A stretch of 64,000 nt of DNA from Pseudonocardia autotrophica. Its GTDB lineage: Bacteria; Actinomycetota; Actinomycetes; Mycobacteriales; Pseudonocardiaceae. The position numbers and the translations under genes are program-made. Below, one piece after another: positions 23,452-32,162 of this stretch; position 1 is the first letter of the stretch, and the number at the start of each line of letters is the position of its first letter. Under the pieces are notes generated by a model that was not told where the DNA came from, did not search any database, and saw only the letters and a program-made list of their open reading frames with translations. The DNA is taken from NCBI RefSeq assembly GCF_000717175.1, contig NZ_JNYD01000027.1:1-64000 (forward strand), read 5' to 3'.

Positions 23452-24321
23452 TCATGCTTCGTCGATCGTCACGAGCGTGCCCAGGGGCACCTCGGTGAGC
23501 TGGCGCAGCGCGTCCGCGGGGACGCGGATGCAGCCGTCGCTGGTGGCGGTGCCGAGCACGTCGTCGGTCGGCCAGGTGTGGATGGCGACGGTCCCCGGGC
23601 CGCCGCCGAAGGTGTCGTGCGTGGGGCTGTGCGTGCCCAGCGGCAGGATCACCGGGGAGTACTGCTGCTGGTCGTCGCTGAACGCGCCGAGCAGGAAGGT
23701 GCGGCCGGTGGGGGTGGGCGCCGAGGGCTTGCCGATGCCGACCGTCCACTCCGCGAGCTTCGCGCCGTCCTCGTAGAGGGCGAGCTTCATGGAGTTCAGG
23801 TGCACGGCGATGCGGTACGGCGTGGTCTTCACGTCGAGGTCGGCCAGCGGCAGCCAGCCCGTCGACGAGCTGGGCCGCGAGGGCAGCAGGACCTGCGCCC
23901 ACTCCCCCTGCTGCGCGATCACCGGGAGCCACGTGTCGCCGATCTGCGTCACGGGCATGCGGGCGATCGGGGTGCCGCCGGGCGCGTCGTGGACCACCGT
24001 CTCGCGGACCGGGTGCGCGACCCGGCCGTCCGTGGTCTCCTGCGGCGCCGGGTCGGGCACGGCACCCTGCAGGGTGGTGTAGGTGGTGCTCTCCTGCAGC
24101 GAGGCCGGGTCGACGGCCGCGGCGACCGGGTCGGCGCCGGCGGCGGTGCCGCCCTGCTGCGCGACCGGCGACGGGGCGCCGCCGAGCAGCAGCCCGACGA
24201 CCAGGACGATCGCCAGCAGGGCCACGACGCCGAAGCCGGCCCAGAGGACGAGGCCGGACCGCGAACGCCCGGAGCGCGAGGCGGACCGGCGGATCCGCGG
24301 GGGCAGGGTGTGGTTCGCCAT
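23452..24321 (-). CDS. L,D-transpeptidase (YkuD domain)
   Basis: A 289-residue membrane-anchored enzyme. Short cytoplasmic basic start, one helix (about 24-48), an SH3-like middle (GGTPIARMPVTQIGDTWLPVI), and a C-terminal YkuD domain with the catalytic motif HTWPTDDVLGTATSDGCIRV, where Cys is the nucleophile and His and Gly/Arg complete the site. It forms 3-3 cross-links in peptidoglycan or attaches proteins outside the membrane. ATG at 24321 is chosen over a GTG four codons earlier. It is first of a two-gene operon with the LPVTG protein, which suggests a cell-envelope unit. Confidence 0.9.
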   Translation of the reverse strand: MANHTLPPRIRRSASRSGRSRSGLVLWAGFGVVALLAIVLVVGLLLGGAPSPVAQQGGTAAGADPVAAAVDPASLQESTTYTTLQGAVPDPAPQETTDGRVAHPVRETVVHDAPGGTPIARMPVTQIGDTWLPVIAQQGEWAQVLLPSRPSSSTGWLPLADLDVKTTPYRIAVHLNSMKLALYEDGAKLAEWTVGIGKPSAPTPTGRTFLLGAFSDDQQQYSPVILPLGTHSPTHDTFGGGPGTVAIHTWPTDDVLGTATSDGCIRVPADALRQLTEVPLGTLVTIDEA

Positions 24322-24593
24322 CACGCAGCCCACGACCGGTTGGCGGGGGCGGCGGCGTGGACCGGGGAGGACTCCGACGCGCTGTGCACGATCGGATGAA
24401 CGACGGGTCCACGATCAGGTGACGGGCCGTCCCACCATGATCGCTTCGCGTTCCGACGGACGGAGTCGATCACGCGACGGACGGTCGTATCCCGCCGTTC
24501 GCCCGGCCCCCGGCGCGCCGAGCGGCGTACCCACCGCACCACGGACGGTTACCATCGCTCCGGACCGGATGACGGAGCGTGACAGGAGACGGC

Positions 24594-25232
24594 GTGCTGC
24601 TGGCGGACGAGCGGGTGCGGATCGTGGAGTGCTGCCGGCGGATGGCCGCCGCGGGGCTCACGGTCGGCACCTCGGGCAACGTGAGCGAGCGGCGCGGGGA
24701 CCTCGTCGCGATCACGCCGACCGGCGTCGACTACGGCGCGCTGACCCCGGCGGGGGTGTGCGTGGTCGATCTCGGCGGGCGCCCGGTCGAGGACGGACCG
24801 CTGCCCTCGTCCGAGCTGCCGATGCACCTGGCCGTCTACGCGGGCACGGCGGAGCGGGCCGTCGTCCACACGCACCCGCTGTACGCGACGGCGCTGTCCA
24901 CGGTGGTCGACGAGCTGCCCGGCATCCACTACCTGGTCATGCAGCTGGGCGGGCCGGTGCGGGTCGCACCGTACGAGCGGTACGGGTCGGTCGAGCTGGC
25001 CGAGGCGAGCGTGCGGGCGATGGCGGGGCGCAGCGCGGTGCTGCTGCGCAACCACGGCGCCACGACGTGCGGCGACACGCTGGCGCGGGCCTACGACCGG
25101 GCCGTCACGCTGGAGTGGCTGTGCCGGCTCTACCACCAGGCCAGGCTGCTCGGGGAGCCCACGCTCCTCGCCGACGACGAGCTGGCCGCCGTCGGCGAGA
25201 AGCTGCGGACCTACGGACAACCACCCCTGTGA
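24594..25232 (+). CDS. Class II aldolase/adducin family protein
   Basis: A 212-residue class II aldolase of the fuculose-1-phosphate/ribulose-5-phosphate aldolase group. GTSGNVSER near 21-29 binds the phosphate, HTHPLYATA near 92-100 supplies zinc His ligands, and NHGATTCG near 150-157 holds the third His region. These enzymes cleave or epimerise sugar phosphates with Zn2+. GTG at 24594 has AGGAG 7 nt upstream; a GTG at 24579 is possible. Its TGA stop (25230-25232) is part of an inverted-repeat element. It converges on DUF1707. Confidence 0.87.
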   Translation: MLLADERVRIVECCRRMAAAGLTVGTSGNVSERRGDLVAITPTGVDYGALTPAGVCVVDLGGRPVEDGPLPSSELPMHLAVYAGTAERAVVHTHPLYATALSTVVDELPGIHYLVMQLGGPVRVAPYERYGSVELAEASVRAMAGRSAVLLRNHGATTCGDTLARAYDRAVTLEWLCRLYHQARLLGEPTLLADDELAAVGEKLRTYGQPPL

Positions 25233-25268
25233 GTGGCGATAGTCGCCAGAGCGACTATCGCTACTCAC
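25229..25268. terminator. GTGAG-type inverted repeat A (terminator carrying a stop codon)
   Basis: Arms 25229-25246 and 25251-25268 pair over 18 bp with one G/T mismatch around a 4-nt loop. The left arm begins GTGAGTGGC, and its TGA is the stop codon of the aldolase. It lies between two convergent genes. Confidence 0.85.
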
Positions 25269-25272
25269 GAGG

Positions 25273-25713
25273 TCAGGTGGTGCCGGATCGGCGGCGGGTC
25301 GCGAACCAGTAGTGCGCCGCGATGCTCACGGCGATCCAGAAGATCGGCCCGCCCGGCCAGAAGAACGACACCGGGCCGACGATCCAGCGCACCAGGACCA
25401 GCAGGACCACGGCGAGGCCGATCCCGGCGTGGATCACCAGGCGGCGCCGGGCGTCGGGCGGAAGGGTCCGCAGGCCCGGCGGCGGGGGCGGCGGGGCCGG
25501 CAGGTCGGCCGTCAGCGGGATCAGGTCCGCCTCGACCTTCGCGGCGTAGGCGGCCTGCTGGCGCTCGTCGGCCTCCTCGAGGGTCAGCCGTCCCTCGGCG
25601 GCGGCCGCCCGGATCCGGTCGGCGACGGCCTCGCGGTCGGCGTCGGAGAGCCGCAGCGCGGCGTCGGTGCGGAGGCGGGCGGTGTGGCCGGTGTGATCGG
25701 TGCTCTCGCTCAT
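25273..25713 (-). CDS. DUF1707 domain membrane protein
   Basis: A 146-residue protein. The N-terminal DUF1707 motif LRLSDADREAVADRIRAAAAEGRLTLEEADER (residues about 20-50), an actinobacterial regulatory-looking domain, is followed by a Pro-rich linker and two C-terminal hydrophobic helices (about 92-112 and 118-135). Function is unknown; members are often near two-component systems or stress genes. ATG at 25713 is divergent from the sensor kinase at 25906. Confidence 0.85.
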   Translation of the reverse strand: MSESTDHTGHTARLRTDAALRLSDADREAVADRIRAAAAEGRLTLEEADERQQAAYAAKVEADLIPLTADLPAPPPPPPGLRTLPPDARRRLVIHAGIGLAVVLLVLVRWIVGPVSFFWPGGPIFWIAVSIAAHYWFATRRRSGTT

Positions 25714-25893
25714 GCTGTCCCCCAGGTGTTCTCGTGGTGTGCCTCCACGGTGCCGGGGAGCGGCGACGCGCACGTCGGCCCGCGGGCGGGACCTGTGCTG
25801 CCGCCGGAGGGGGGCCGCGGGCCCGCGGCGTACGCCCCGCGGAGTACGCCGCCGGTCCCCCGCCGACCGACGCGTCCGGGGCGTGCGTCGCTC

Positions 25894-25899
25894 TAGGGT
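25894..25899 (+). promoter_or_regulatory. Minus-10 element of a leaderless two-component operon
   Basis: TAGGGT ends 6 nt before the GTG at 25906 with no ribosome site between, the leaderless pattern. Confidence 0.4.
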
Positions 25900-25905
25900 G
25901 CGGGT

Positions 25906-27108
25906 GTGTCCTGGTGGGTCGGGTTGCTGCGGCGCTCGTGGCAGAGCGTGCCGCACACCGTCCTGACCCCGGCCGCCTGGCTGGTCGTGGGGCTGGTCGC
26001 CGCGCTCAACGCGTCCCGCTTCGTGCCGACGGCCCGCCCGGTCGACGCGCTCGGGATCGCCCTGATCGTGCTGGGCCCGCTGCTGCTCGTCGTCCGCCGG
26101 GCGCACCCGCCCGCGGTGCTGGTCGGCTGCACCGCGGTCCTGCTCGGCTACCTCGCGCTCGGCTACCCGTTCGGGCCGGTCGTGGTGCCCTCGCTGGTCG
26201 CGCTGGCCGAGGCGATCCTGCGCGGGCACCGGCGGGTCGCCTACGTGACGACGGGCGTCGCCGTGCTCGCCGGCCTGGCGATCCAGATCGTGGTCCGCGG
26301 CGGCGCGGCCGGGCTCGAGGGCCGGCTGGGCTGGCTGGCGTGGCTGGCCGCGTACGTCGCGGGGTGCGAGCTGTGGCGGGCCCGCAGCGAGCGCCGCGCC
26401 CAGGCCGCGGCCGCGCGCGAGGAGACCGCGCGGCGGCAGGCCGGCGAGGAACGGCTGCGGATCGCCCGGGAGCTGCACGACGTGCTCGGCCACCACGTCT
26501 CGCTGATCAACGTGCAGGCCGGCGTCGCCCTCTACCTGATCGACGACGACCCCGAGCAGGCCCGGCGGGCGCTGGCCACGATCAAGGACGCCAGCCGGGA
26601 CCTGCTCCGCGAGATGCGCTCCACCCTCGGCGTCCTGCGCGGGATCGACGAGGAGCCGCCGCGTGCGCCCACCGCCGGCCTCGGGATGCTCGACCGGCTG
26701 GTGGCCGACAACGAGGCCGCCGGGCTGGCCGTCAGCACCTCGGTCGACGCGGACGTCCGCGCCCTGCCGCGGAGCGTCGACCTCGCCGCCTACCGGATCG
26801 TGCAGGAGGCGCTGACCAACGTCCGCAAGCACGCGGGCGCCGGGCGTGCGCTCGTGAAGGTGACCGCGGCGGACGGCACGCTCCGGGTCGTCGTCGACGA
26901 CGACGGCGCGGGCCCGCCCGAACGGCCCGGCGAGGGCGGCACGGGGCTGGTCGGGATGCGCGAGCGCGCCACCGCGCTGGGCGGCACGCTGAGCCACGGG
27001 CGCGCGCCCGGCGGCGGGTTCCGGGTGGAGGCGGTGCTGCCGCTCGCCGGCTCCGGCGGCGCGGCGGTCGGGGCGGTCGGGGCGCGGTCCGAGGAGGAGA
27101 CAGGGTGA
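25906..27108 (+). CDS. Sensor histidine kinase, NarL/LiaS type
   Basis: A 400-residue kinase with four or five N-terminal membrane helices (about 20-150) and almost no extracytoplasmic loop, then a HisKA_3 dimerisation helix with the phospho-acceptor His in RIARELHDVLGHHVS (about 185-199) and a HATPase domain ending GTGLVGMRERA. It likely senses membrane state or a ligand within the membrane. GTG at 25906 fits a leaderless start. Its stop overlaps the response regulator start in GTGA, so the two form a coupled operon. Confidence 0.9.
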   Translation: MSWWVGLLRRSWQSVPHTVLTPAAWLVVGLVAALNASRFVPTARPVDALGIALIVLGPLLLVVRRAHPPAVLVGCTAVLLGYLALGYPFGPVVVPSLVALAEAILRGHRRVAYVTTGVAVLAGLAIQIVVRGGAAGLEGRLGWLAWLAAYVAGCELWRARSERRAQAAAAREETARRQAGEERLRIARELHDVLGHHVSLINVQAGVALYLIDDDPEQARRALATIKDASRDLLREMRSTLGVLRGIDEEPPRAPTAGLGMLDRLVADNEAAGLAVSTSVDADVRALPRSVDLAAYRIVQEALTNVRKHAGAGRALVKVTAADGTLRVVVDDDGAGPPERPGEGGTGLVGMRERATALGGTLSHGRAPGGGFRVEAVLPLAGSGGAAVGAVGARSEEETG

Positions 27109-27770
27109 TCAGGGTCATGCTGGCGGACGACCAGGCGCTGGTCCGGGCCGGGTTCCGGGCGTTGCTCGGCTCCGCGCCGGACCTCGAGGTGGTCGGCGAG
27201 GCCGAGGACGGCGAGGCGGTGCTGCGGGTCTGCCGCGACACCGCACCCGACGTCGTGCTCATGGACATCCGGATGCCCGGGCGGGACGGGCTGGCCGCGA
27301 CCCGGGACATCGTGGCCGATCCGCGGCTGGCCGGGGTCCGGGTCGTCGTGCTGACCACCTTCGCCGAGGACGCCTACATCTTCGAGGCGCTGCGCTCCGG
27401 CGCCAGCGGTTTCCTGGTCAAGGACACCGAGCCGGCCGAGCTGCTGCACGCGGTGCGGGTGGTGCACGCCGGGGAGGCGCTGCTCTCCCCCGGCGTGACC
27501 CGCCGGCTCGTCGAGGAGTTCGCCGCGCGGTCCCGCCCGCCCGCACCCGACCGCCGGCTCGACGCGCTGACCGGCCGCGAGCGCGAGGTGCTCGCGCTGG
27601 TCGCCGCCGGGCTGTCCAACGACGAGATCGCCGAGAAGCTCGTGGTCAGCCCGGCCACGGCGAAGACGCACGTCAGCCGGTCGATGGTGAAGCTGGGCGT
27701 GCGGGATCGCGCGCAGCTCGTGGTGCTGGGGTACGAGACCGGCCTGGTGCGGCCGGGCTGGCTGGCCTGA
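27105..27770 (+). CDS. NarL/FixJ family response regulator
   Basis: A 221-residue two-domain regulator. The receiver has DD near 8-9, the phospho-acceptor Asp in VLMDIRMPG (about residue 55) and Lys in FLVKDTEP near 105. The C-terminal LuxR-type HTH reads LTGREREVLALVAAGLSNDEIA with VSPATAKTHVSRSMVKLG. GTG at 27105 follows GAGGAGGAG and overlaps the kinase stop. It is the cognate partner of the upstream kinase; the target genes are not known. Confidence 0.92.
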   Translation: MIRVMLADDQALVRAGFRALLGSAPDLEVVGEAEDGEAVLRVCRDTAPDVVLMDIRMPGRDGLAATRDIVADPRLAGVRVVVLTTFAEDAYIFEALRSGASGFLVKDTEPAELLHAVRVVHAGEALLSPGVTRRLVEEFAARSRPPAPDRRLDALTGREREVLALVAAGLSNDEIAEKLVVSPATAKTHVSRSMVKLGVRDRAQLVVLGYETGLVRPGWLA

Positions 27771-27776
27771 GCACGA

Positions 27777-27823
27777 GTGAACGGCCCCCTCGCTCGGACC
27801 TGGTGAGCAAGAGGGCCGCTCGC
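27777..27823. terminator. GTGAG-type inverted repeat C (terminator)
   Basis: Arms 27777-27795 and 27805-27823 pair over 19 bp with about four mismatches, mostly G-U compatible, around a 9-nt loop. It sits between the convergent response regulator and mosA. The left arm reads GTGAACGGC, a variant of the GTGAG(T/C)GGC family end. Confidence 0.7.
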
Positions 27824-27832
27824 CCGTGGGGT

Positions 27833-28588
27833 TCAGGCGTGGACGACGGTGCCGGTCTCCTTGTCCGCCAGCGCGTCGGTGAGCGCGCCCCGGGTCAGCC
27901 CGTTGACCACCCGGAACTCGCGGACGTGCTTGGCGGTGGGCAGCAGCTCGCAGGCCAGCCGGTCCACGGGCAGGTCCGGGGTGGTGGCGGGGACGCGGCC
28001 GCCGGGGCCGTCGACGTCCTTGACGAAGATCAGCCGCTGGGCGCCGAAGGCGTCGGCGAGCAGGACCGCACCCGCGTCCGTGCGGTGCACCGGCAGCTTG
28101 CCGACCACGGCCGGGAACTCGTGGGACCCGTAGGGCGGGTACCCGTTGGAGACGACGGCCGGGGCCGCCGCCAGGTGCCCCGCCAGCTGCCGGGCGACGG
28201 TCCCGTGCGGCACGTAGGACACGCCGTCGGCCGCGAGCAGCGCGGCCAGCAGGTGACCGTTCTGCTCGGCCTCGGTGGCCGCGAGCTCCGACAGCGCGCC
28301 GGTGGGCAGGCCCAGGTCGAGGCCCACGCCGATGGCGTGCCGGGCCCTGATGCCGGCGCCGGTGAGGATGAGCATCCGGTGGTCGCCGAAGGCGCCGCGC
28401 AGCTCGTCGACGAGGGGCAGGATCGCGTCCCGCCCCCGGTCGACGATCGCGCCGCCGCCGATCACGACGATGTCGAGCCAGGGCAGCAGCCGGGTCACCG
28501 GGCGCGAGGTGACCGGCCGGACGAGGTCGCGGTCGAGCAGCGTCTGCCGCGCCAGCAGCGACGGGACGTCCTTGCTGTGCTCGGTCAT
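27833..28588 (-). CDS. mosA: Molybdenum storage protein alpha subunit (MosA-like)
   Basis: A 251-residue amino-acid-kinase-fold protein close to the alpha subunit of the Azotobacter molybdenum/tungsten storage protein. Shared features, from my knowledge of MosA, are SPLLARQTLLDRDLVRPV-type start, RLLPWLDIVVIGGGAIVDRG, LILTGAGIRARHAIGVGLDLGLPTGAL, PPYGSHEFP, HRTDAGAVLLADAFGA and the end RVVNGLTRGALTDAL. The complex is an alpha3beta3 hexamer that stores polyoxomolybdate clusters in an ATP-dependent way in the cytoplasm. ATG at 28588 starts 2 bp after the mosB stop. UMP kinase is excluded by the divergent N-terminus and tandem paralogues. Confidence 0.85.
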   Translation of the reverse strand: MTEHSKDVPSLLARQTLLDRDLVRPVTSRPVTRLLPWLDIVVIGGGAIVDRGRDAILPLVDELRGAFGDHRMLILTGAGIRARHAIGVGLDLGLPTGALSELAATEAEQNGHLLAALLAADGVSYVPHGTVARQLAGHLAAAPAVVSNGYPPYGSHEFPAVVGKLPVHRTDAGAVLLADAFGAQRLIFVKDVDGPGGRVPATTPDLPVDRLACELLPTAKHVREFRVVNGLTRGALTDALADKETGTVVHA

Positions 28589-28590
28589 GA

Positions 28591-29403
28591 TCAGCCCTCC
28601 GCCGTGATGATCGTGCCGACGTGCTCGCCCGCGAGCGCGCGGGTGACCAGGCCGGGCTTCAGGCCGTTGACGATCTGGATCTTCTTCACGAACCGCGCGT
28701 TCCGCATGAGGTCGAACACCGGGCGCTCGACGGCGAGGTCGGGCAGGTCCCGCGCGATCAGCTCGTCGACCGTGATCTCCGGGATCAGGGTGGCCGACGG
28801 GTCCGTCTTCGGGTTGGCCGTGTAGAGGCCGTCCTCGTCCTTGACGAAGGTCATCGACGCGCAGCCGTAGGTCTCGGCGACGAGGTAGCAACCGGCGTCG
28901 GTCCGGTAGGGCGGGATCACGCCCTCGGCCGGCACGCGCTGCCACATGTCGTAGGGCGGCATGCCGGCGAAGATCGCGGCGCCGACCTCGGCGACGCGCA
29001 GCGGCAGCGCGGCCATCGCCTCGCCGCCGACCACCGGGACGCCGTACTTGGCGAACAGGTGGCCGAGCATCGTCGCGTTCTGCCCGGCCACGGCCGAGCC
29101 GATGTCGCTGAGCACGCCGGTGGGCAGGCCGAGCTCGGCGGCCAGGGCGTAGGCGTGCCGGGCGCGGGTGCCGCCGCCGGTGCCGATCAGCAGCCGGTAC
29201 CGCGGGAGCGCGGCGACGATCTCCTCGACCACCGGGAAGACCGCCGAGCGGCCCCGGTCGAGCAGGCTCTGCCCGCCGATCTTGAGCACGTGCACGTCGG
29301 GCAGGACCCGCTCGTCGGGCACGGCGTCGGTGGCGGCCTGCAGCTCGGGGTCGTCGAGGCTGCGGCTCATGAGCAGCTCGCCCAGCGCGGCTGCGGTCGT
29401 CAT
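28591..29403 (-). CDS. mosB: Molybdenum storage protein beta subunit (MosB-like)
   Basis: A 270-residue paralogue of the downstream MosA. It matches the beta subunit in LKIGGQSLLDRGRSAVFP, LIGTGGGTRARHAYALAAELGLPTGVL, GMPPYDMW, EGVIPPYRTDAGCYLVAE, FVKDEDGLYTANPKT and GEHVGTIIT (recalled from Azotobacter MosB). The beta subunit binds ATP and nucleates molybdate clusters inside the cage. ATG at 29403 has AGGGGG upstream. It is transcribed first, with mosA 2 bp later, so the subunits are made together. No mod transport, molybdopterin or nitrogenase gene is in the window. Confidence 0.87.
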   Translation of the reverse strand: MTTAAALGELLMSRSLDDPELQAATDAVPDERVLPDVHVLKIGGQSLLDRGRSAVFPVVEEIVAALPRYRLLIGTGGGTRARHAYALAAELGLPTGVLSDIGSAVAGQNATMLGHLFAKYGVPVVGGEAMAALPLRVAEVGAAIFAGMPPYDMWQRVPAEGVIPPYRTDAGCYLVAETYGCASMTFVKDEDGLYTANPKTDPSATLIPEITVDELIARDLPDLAVERPVFDLMRNARFVKKIQIVNGLKPGLVTRALAGEHVGTIITAEG

Positions 29404-29492
29404 AGGAGAACCCCCTGGTCCCGGGCGGCCGGCCGGCCGCGCCGCGGGCGACCGTAGCCGCACCCGACCGGGGGCTGCCATCCGGCCGTCCG

Positions 29493-29530
29493 GCGGCCCG
29501 CGCGCGTCCTCCGTGGACGCGGCGGGCCGC
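29493..29530 (-). terminator. Hairpin between the desulfurase-like gene and mosB
   Basis: Arms GCGGCCCGCGCGCGTCC (29493-29509) and GGACGCGGCGGGCCGC (29515-29530) pair with a single bulged base around a 5-nt loop. It lies about 115 bp past the desulfurase-like stop and 90 bp before mosB, so it is either a terminator or a structured mosB leader. Confidence 0.45.
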
Positions 29531-29611
29531 GGCGATCTCCGGCCGCACCCGCGTGCGCGGGACCGGTGATGTGATCCCCGGCTCATCCGCCGCAGGTCAT
29601 CGGGGGTCGTG

Positions 29612-29649
29612 CGTGCGAGGTGCCCCTCTAGGGGCGGTTGCCGCTCACG
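29612..29649 (-). terminator. GTGAG-type inverted repeat B carrying a stop codon
   Basis: Core GCCCCTCTAGGGGC (29622-29635) with the arm GTTGCCGCTCACG to 29649; the left arm is shortened. On the minus strand the stop TGA (29647-29645) of the desulfurase-like gene lies in CCGTGAGCGGC. The stretch from the core to CTCACGG is 28 of 29 bases identical to element D at 32794-32835. Confidence 0.7.
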
Positions 29650-30862
29650 GGAGGGCCACGAACGAGGCCAGGCCGTCGAGGAGCCGGTCGACGTCCGAGT
29701 CGTCCGTGTACGGGGACAGGCCGATCCGCAGCGACCCGTGGTCGCCCAGCCCGAGCCGGCGGCTGGCCTCCAGCGCGTAGAAGGAGCCGGCCGGGGCGTT
29801 GATCCGGCATTCGGCGAGGTAGCGGTAGGCGTCGGCCGGGTGCTTGTCGGCGAACTCGACGAGCAGGGTCGGCGTCCGGTGGGCCGCCCGGGACCGCACG
29901 CGGACGCCGGGGAGCTCCGCCAGCACCTGCTCGATCCGGATGCGCAGCGGCTCCTCGTGCGCCCGGATCGCGCCCATCGTCTCGAGCAGCGCGGTGCGCC
30001 GGTCCGCCTGCGAGCCCGTGAGCCCGGCGAGGAAGTCGACCGCGGCCGTGGTGCCGGCGAGCAGCTCGTAGGGCAGGGTGCCCAGCTCGAACCGCTCCGG
30101 GACGGCGTCGCTGCTGGGCGCGAGCTTCGCCGGGCGCAGCTCCTCCAGCAGCTCCGGCCGGGCGGCGAGCACCCCGCAGTGCGGGCCGAGGAACTTGTAC
30201 GGCGAGCAGGCGAAGAAGTCCGCGCAGAGCTCCGAGACGTCGATCCCGGCGTGCGCGGTGAGGTGCACGCCGTCGACCATCGTCAGGGCCCCGGCGTCGT
30301 GCGCGAGGGCGCTGATCTCGGCGATCGGCGGGATCGTGCCGACGAGGTTCGACGCCCCCGTCACCGCGACCAACCGGGTGCGGCGCGACAGCACGGCGGC
30401 GACGTCCGCGGCGGTGAGCTCGGCCGTCTCCGGGTCGAAGTCCGCCCAGCGCACGGTCGCGCCGGCGGCCTCCGCGGCCAGGACCCAGGGCCGGATGTTG
30501 GCGTCGTGGTCCAGCCTGGTGACGACGACCTCGTCCCCCGGTCGCCACGTCTCGGCCAGCGTGCGCGCGAGGTCGAAGGTCAGCTGGGTCATGCTGCGCC
30601 CGAAGACGATCCCGCGCGGGTCGGCGTCGAGCAGGTCCGCCATCGCCGCCCGGGCCCGCAGGACGATCCCGTCGGCGTGCCGCTCGGCCTTGGTGACGGT
30701 GCCGCGGTTCGCGACGGGGGAGGTCAGCGCCTCGTACACCGCGCGGGCCACCGGCTCGGGGGTCTGCGAGCCGCCGGGCCCGTCGAAGTGCGCGGTCCCG
30801 GCCTTGAGCGCGGGGAACTGCGTGCGGAGGGCGGCGACGTCGTAGCTCGCGGGCTGGCTCAC
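29645..30862 (-). CDS. Cysteine desulfurase-like PLP aminotransferase
   Basis: A 405-residue fold-type I PLP enzyme of the class V aminotransferase/cysteine desulfurase-like group. The PLP Lys is in ACSPYKFLGPHCG (near 218), with the cofactor Asp in TMVDGVHLTAHAG (near 197) and FGRSMTQLTFDLAR near 88. The catalytic Cys loop of true SufS/NifS enzymes is not obvious, so it may be a lyase or aminotransferase rather than a desulfurase. GTG at 30862 starts 20 bp after the MHS transporter stop, so they may be co-transcribed. Its stop is inside element B. Confidence 0.82.
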   Translation of the reverse strand: MSQPASYDVAALRTQFPALKAGTAHFDGPGGSQTPEPVARAVYEALTSPVANRGTVTKAERHADGIVLRARAAMADLLDADPRGIVFGRSMTQLTFDLARTLAETWRPGDEVVVTRLDHDANIRPWVLAAEAAGATVRWADFDPETAELTAADVAAVLSRRTRLVAVTGASNLVGTIPPIAEISALAHDAGALTMVDGVHLTAHAGIDVSELCADFFACSPYKFLGPHCGVLAARPELLEELRPAKLAPSSDAVPERFELGTLPYELLAGTTAAVDFLAGLTGSQADRRTALLETMGAIRAHEEPLRIRIEQVLAELPGVRVRSRAAHRTPTLLVEFADKHPADAYRYLAECRINAPAGSFYALEASRRLGLGDHGSLRIGLSPYTDDSDVDRLLDGLASFVALP

Positions 30863-30881
30863 GTCCCCACCCTCGCACGGT

Positions 30882-32162
30882 TCATCGCAGGACGGTCCCC
30901 TTCGTCTCGGGCAGCGTGAGCACGGTCAGGAACGCGATCACCGCGCCGACGGCGACGTACCAGAAGAACGCCCCGCCCAGCCACTGGATCATCAGCGGCG
31001 CGGTGCCGCCGAACAGCGCGACCGTGAGGTTGTACCAGGCGCCGATGCCCAGCCCGCGCACCTCGGTCGGGAACAGCTCGCTCATGATCGCCGGCGCGAT
31101 CGAGGTCATCATCGTGTAGAGCCCGAGGCCCACGCAGAACACCACGAGCAGTCCGACGAACCCGGGTCGGACCAGGGCGGACAGCGGCACGATGAGGAGG
31201 GCGGTCGCCGCGGACCAGAAGAGGAGCTGGGGCTTGCGCCCGATCCGGTCCGACAGCGCGCCCATCGGGTACTGCAGCAGGACGAACAGTCCCGTCGCGA
31301 TCGACAGGGCGAGGAAGACGTCGTACGGGTCGGCCCCGCGGGACTTCGTGGCGTACGGGGTCAGCGCGGAGAAGAAGGTGTAGTAGCAGAGCGTCGAGAG
31401 CAGGGTGAAGCCGACGAGCTGGCCGACGGCCTTCGGGTGCTCGCGCAGCGTGACCATCAGCGGGTTGCGGATCGTCTGGGCCTTGGCCTTGTTGGTCTCG
31501 TACTGCTCGGTCTCCGGCATCGCCCGGCGCAGCCAGAGCCCGAGGAGCCCGAGCAGGCCGCCGACGACGAACGGGATCCGCCAACCCCACGAGGAGACCT
31601 GGTCCTCCGACAGCGAGCCGGAGAGGATCACGCCGAGCACGCTCGCGATCAGCACGGCCCCGCCGGTGGAGATGTAGAAGAAGGACGAGTAGCGGCCGCG
31701 GTGGGCGGGCGGGGCGACCTCGCCGAGGTAGGCCGACGCGTTGGACACCTCGCCACCCAGCGACATTCCCTGCGCGATGCGGGCGAGCAGCAGCAGGACC
31801 GGGGCGAGCCAGCCGACCATCGAGAACGTCGGCAGGATCGCGATCACCAGCGAGCCGCCGGCCATCAGCAGGATGGTCAGCATCATCGCCGTGCGGCGGC
31901 CGCGGACGTCGGCGAAGCGGCCGAGCAGGAACCCGCCGAGCGGCCGGAAGAAGAAGGCCAGCGCGTAGGTGGCGAGCGTGCTGATCAGGGCCAGCGCCTC
32001 GTTGCCGGGCGGGAAGATCTGCGTCGCGAAGTAGATCGAGAACGTCGCGTAGATCGTCCAGTCGTACCACTCGATCGCGTTGCCGATGGAGGCGGCGACG
32101 AGTGTTCTGACGGGCAGCCGATGGCGTGTGCCGGTGGTGGTCTGCTGGCCGGTCTCGCTCAT
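30882..32162 (-). CDS. MFS transporter, metabolite:H+ symporter (MHS) type
   Basis: A 426-residue twelve-helix carrier. GNAIEWYDWTIYATFSIYF near residues 26-44, FADVRGRRTAMM near 84-95 and ALSDRIGRKPQLL near 286-298 are the MHS-family hallmarks seen in ShiA, ProP and KgtP-type importers. It would take up an organic acid or compatible solute with protons; the substrate is unknown. ATG at 32162 follows CTGGAGTG. It is followed at 20 bp by the desulfurase-like enzyme, suggesting that the imported compound is that enzyme's substrate (inference). Confidence 0.9.
   Translation of the reverse strand: MSETGQQTTTGTRHRLPVRTLVAASIGNAIEWYDWTIYATFSIYFATQIFPPGNEALALISTLATYALAFFFRPLGGFLLGRFADVRGRRTAMMLTILLMAGGSLVIAILPTFSMVGWLAPVLLLLARIAQGMSLGGEVSNASAYLGEVAPPAHRGRYSSFFYISTGGAVLIASVLGVILSGSLSEDQVSSWGWRIPFVVGGLLGLLGLWLRRAMPETEQYETNKAKAQTIRNPLMVTLREHPKAVGQLVGFTLLSTLCYYTFFSALTPYATKSRGADPYDVFLALSIATGLFVLLQYPMGALSDRIGRKPQLLFWSAATALLIVPLSALVRPGFVGLLVVFCVGLGLYTMMTSIAPAIMSELFPTEVRGLGIGAWYNLTVALFGGTAPLMIQWLGGAFFWYVAVGAVIAFLTVLTLPETKGTVLR

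Noticed and set aside
27833..29403. Tandem UMP kinase (pyrH) duplicates
   Set aside because: The start regions, length pair and motifs such as SHEFP and EGVIPPYRTDAG match MosA/MosB rather than PyrH, and pyrH is usually single and next to frr/tsf.
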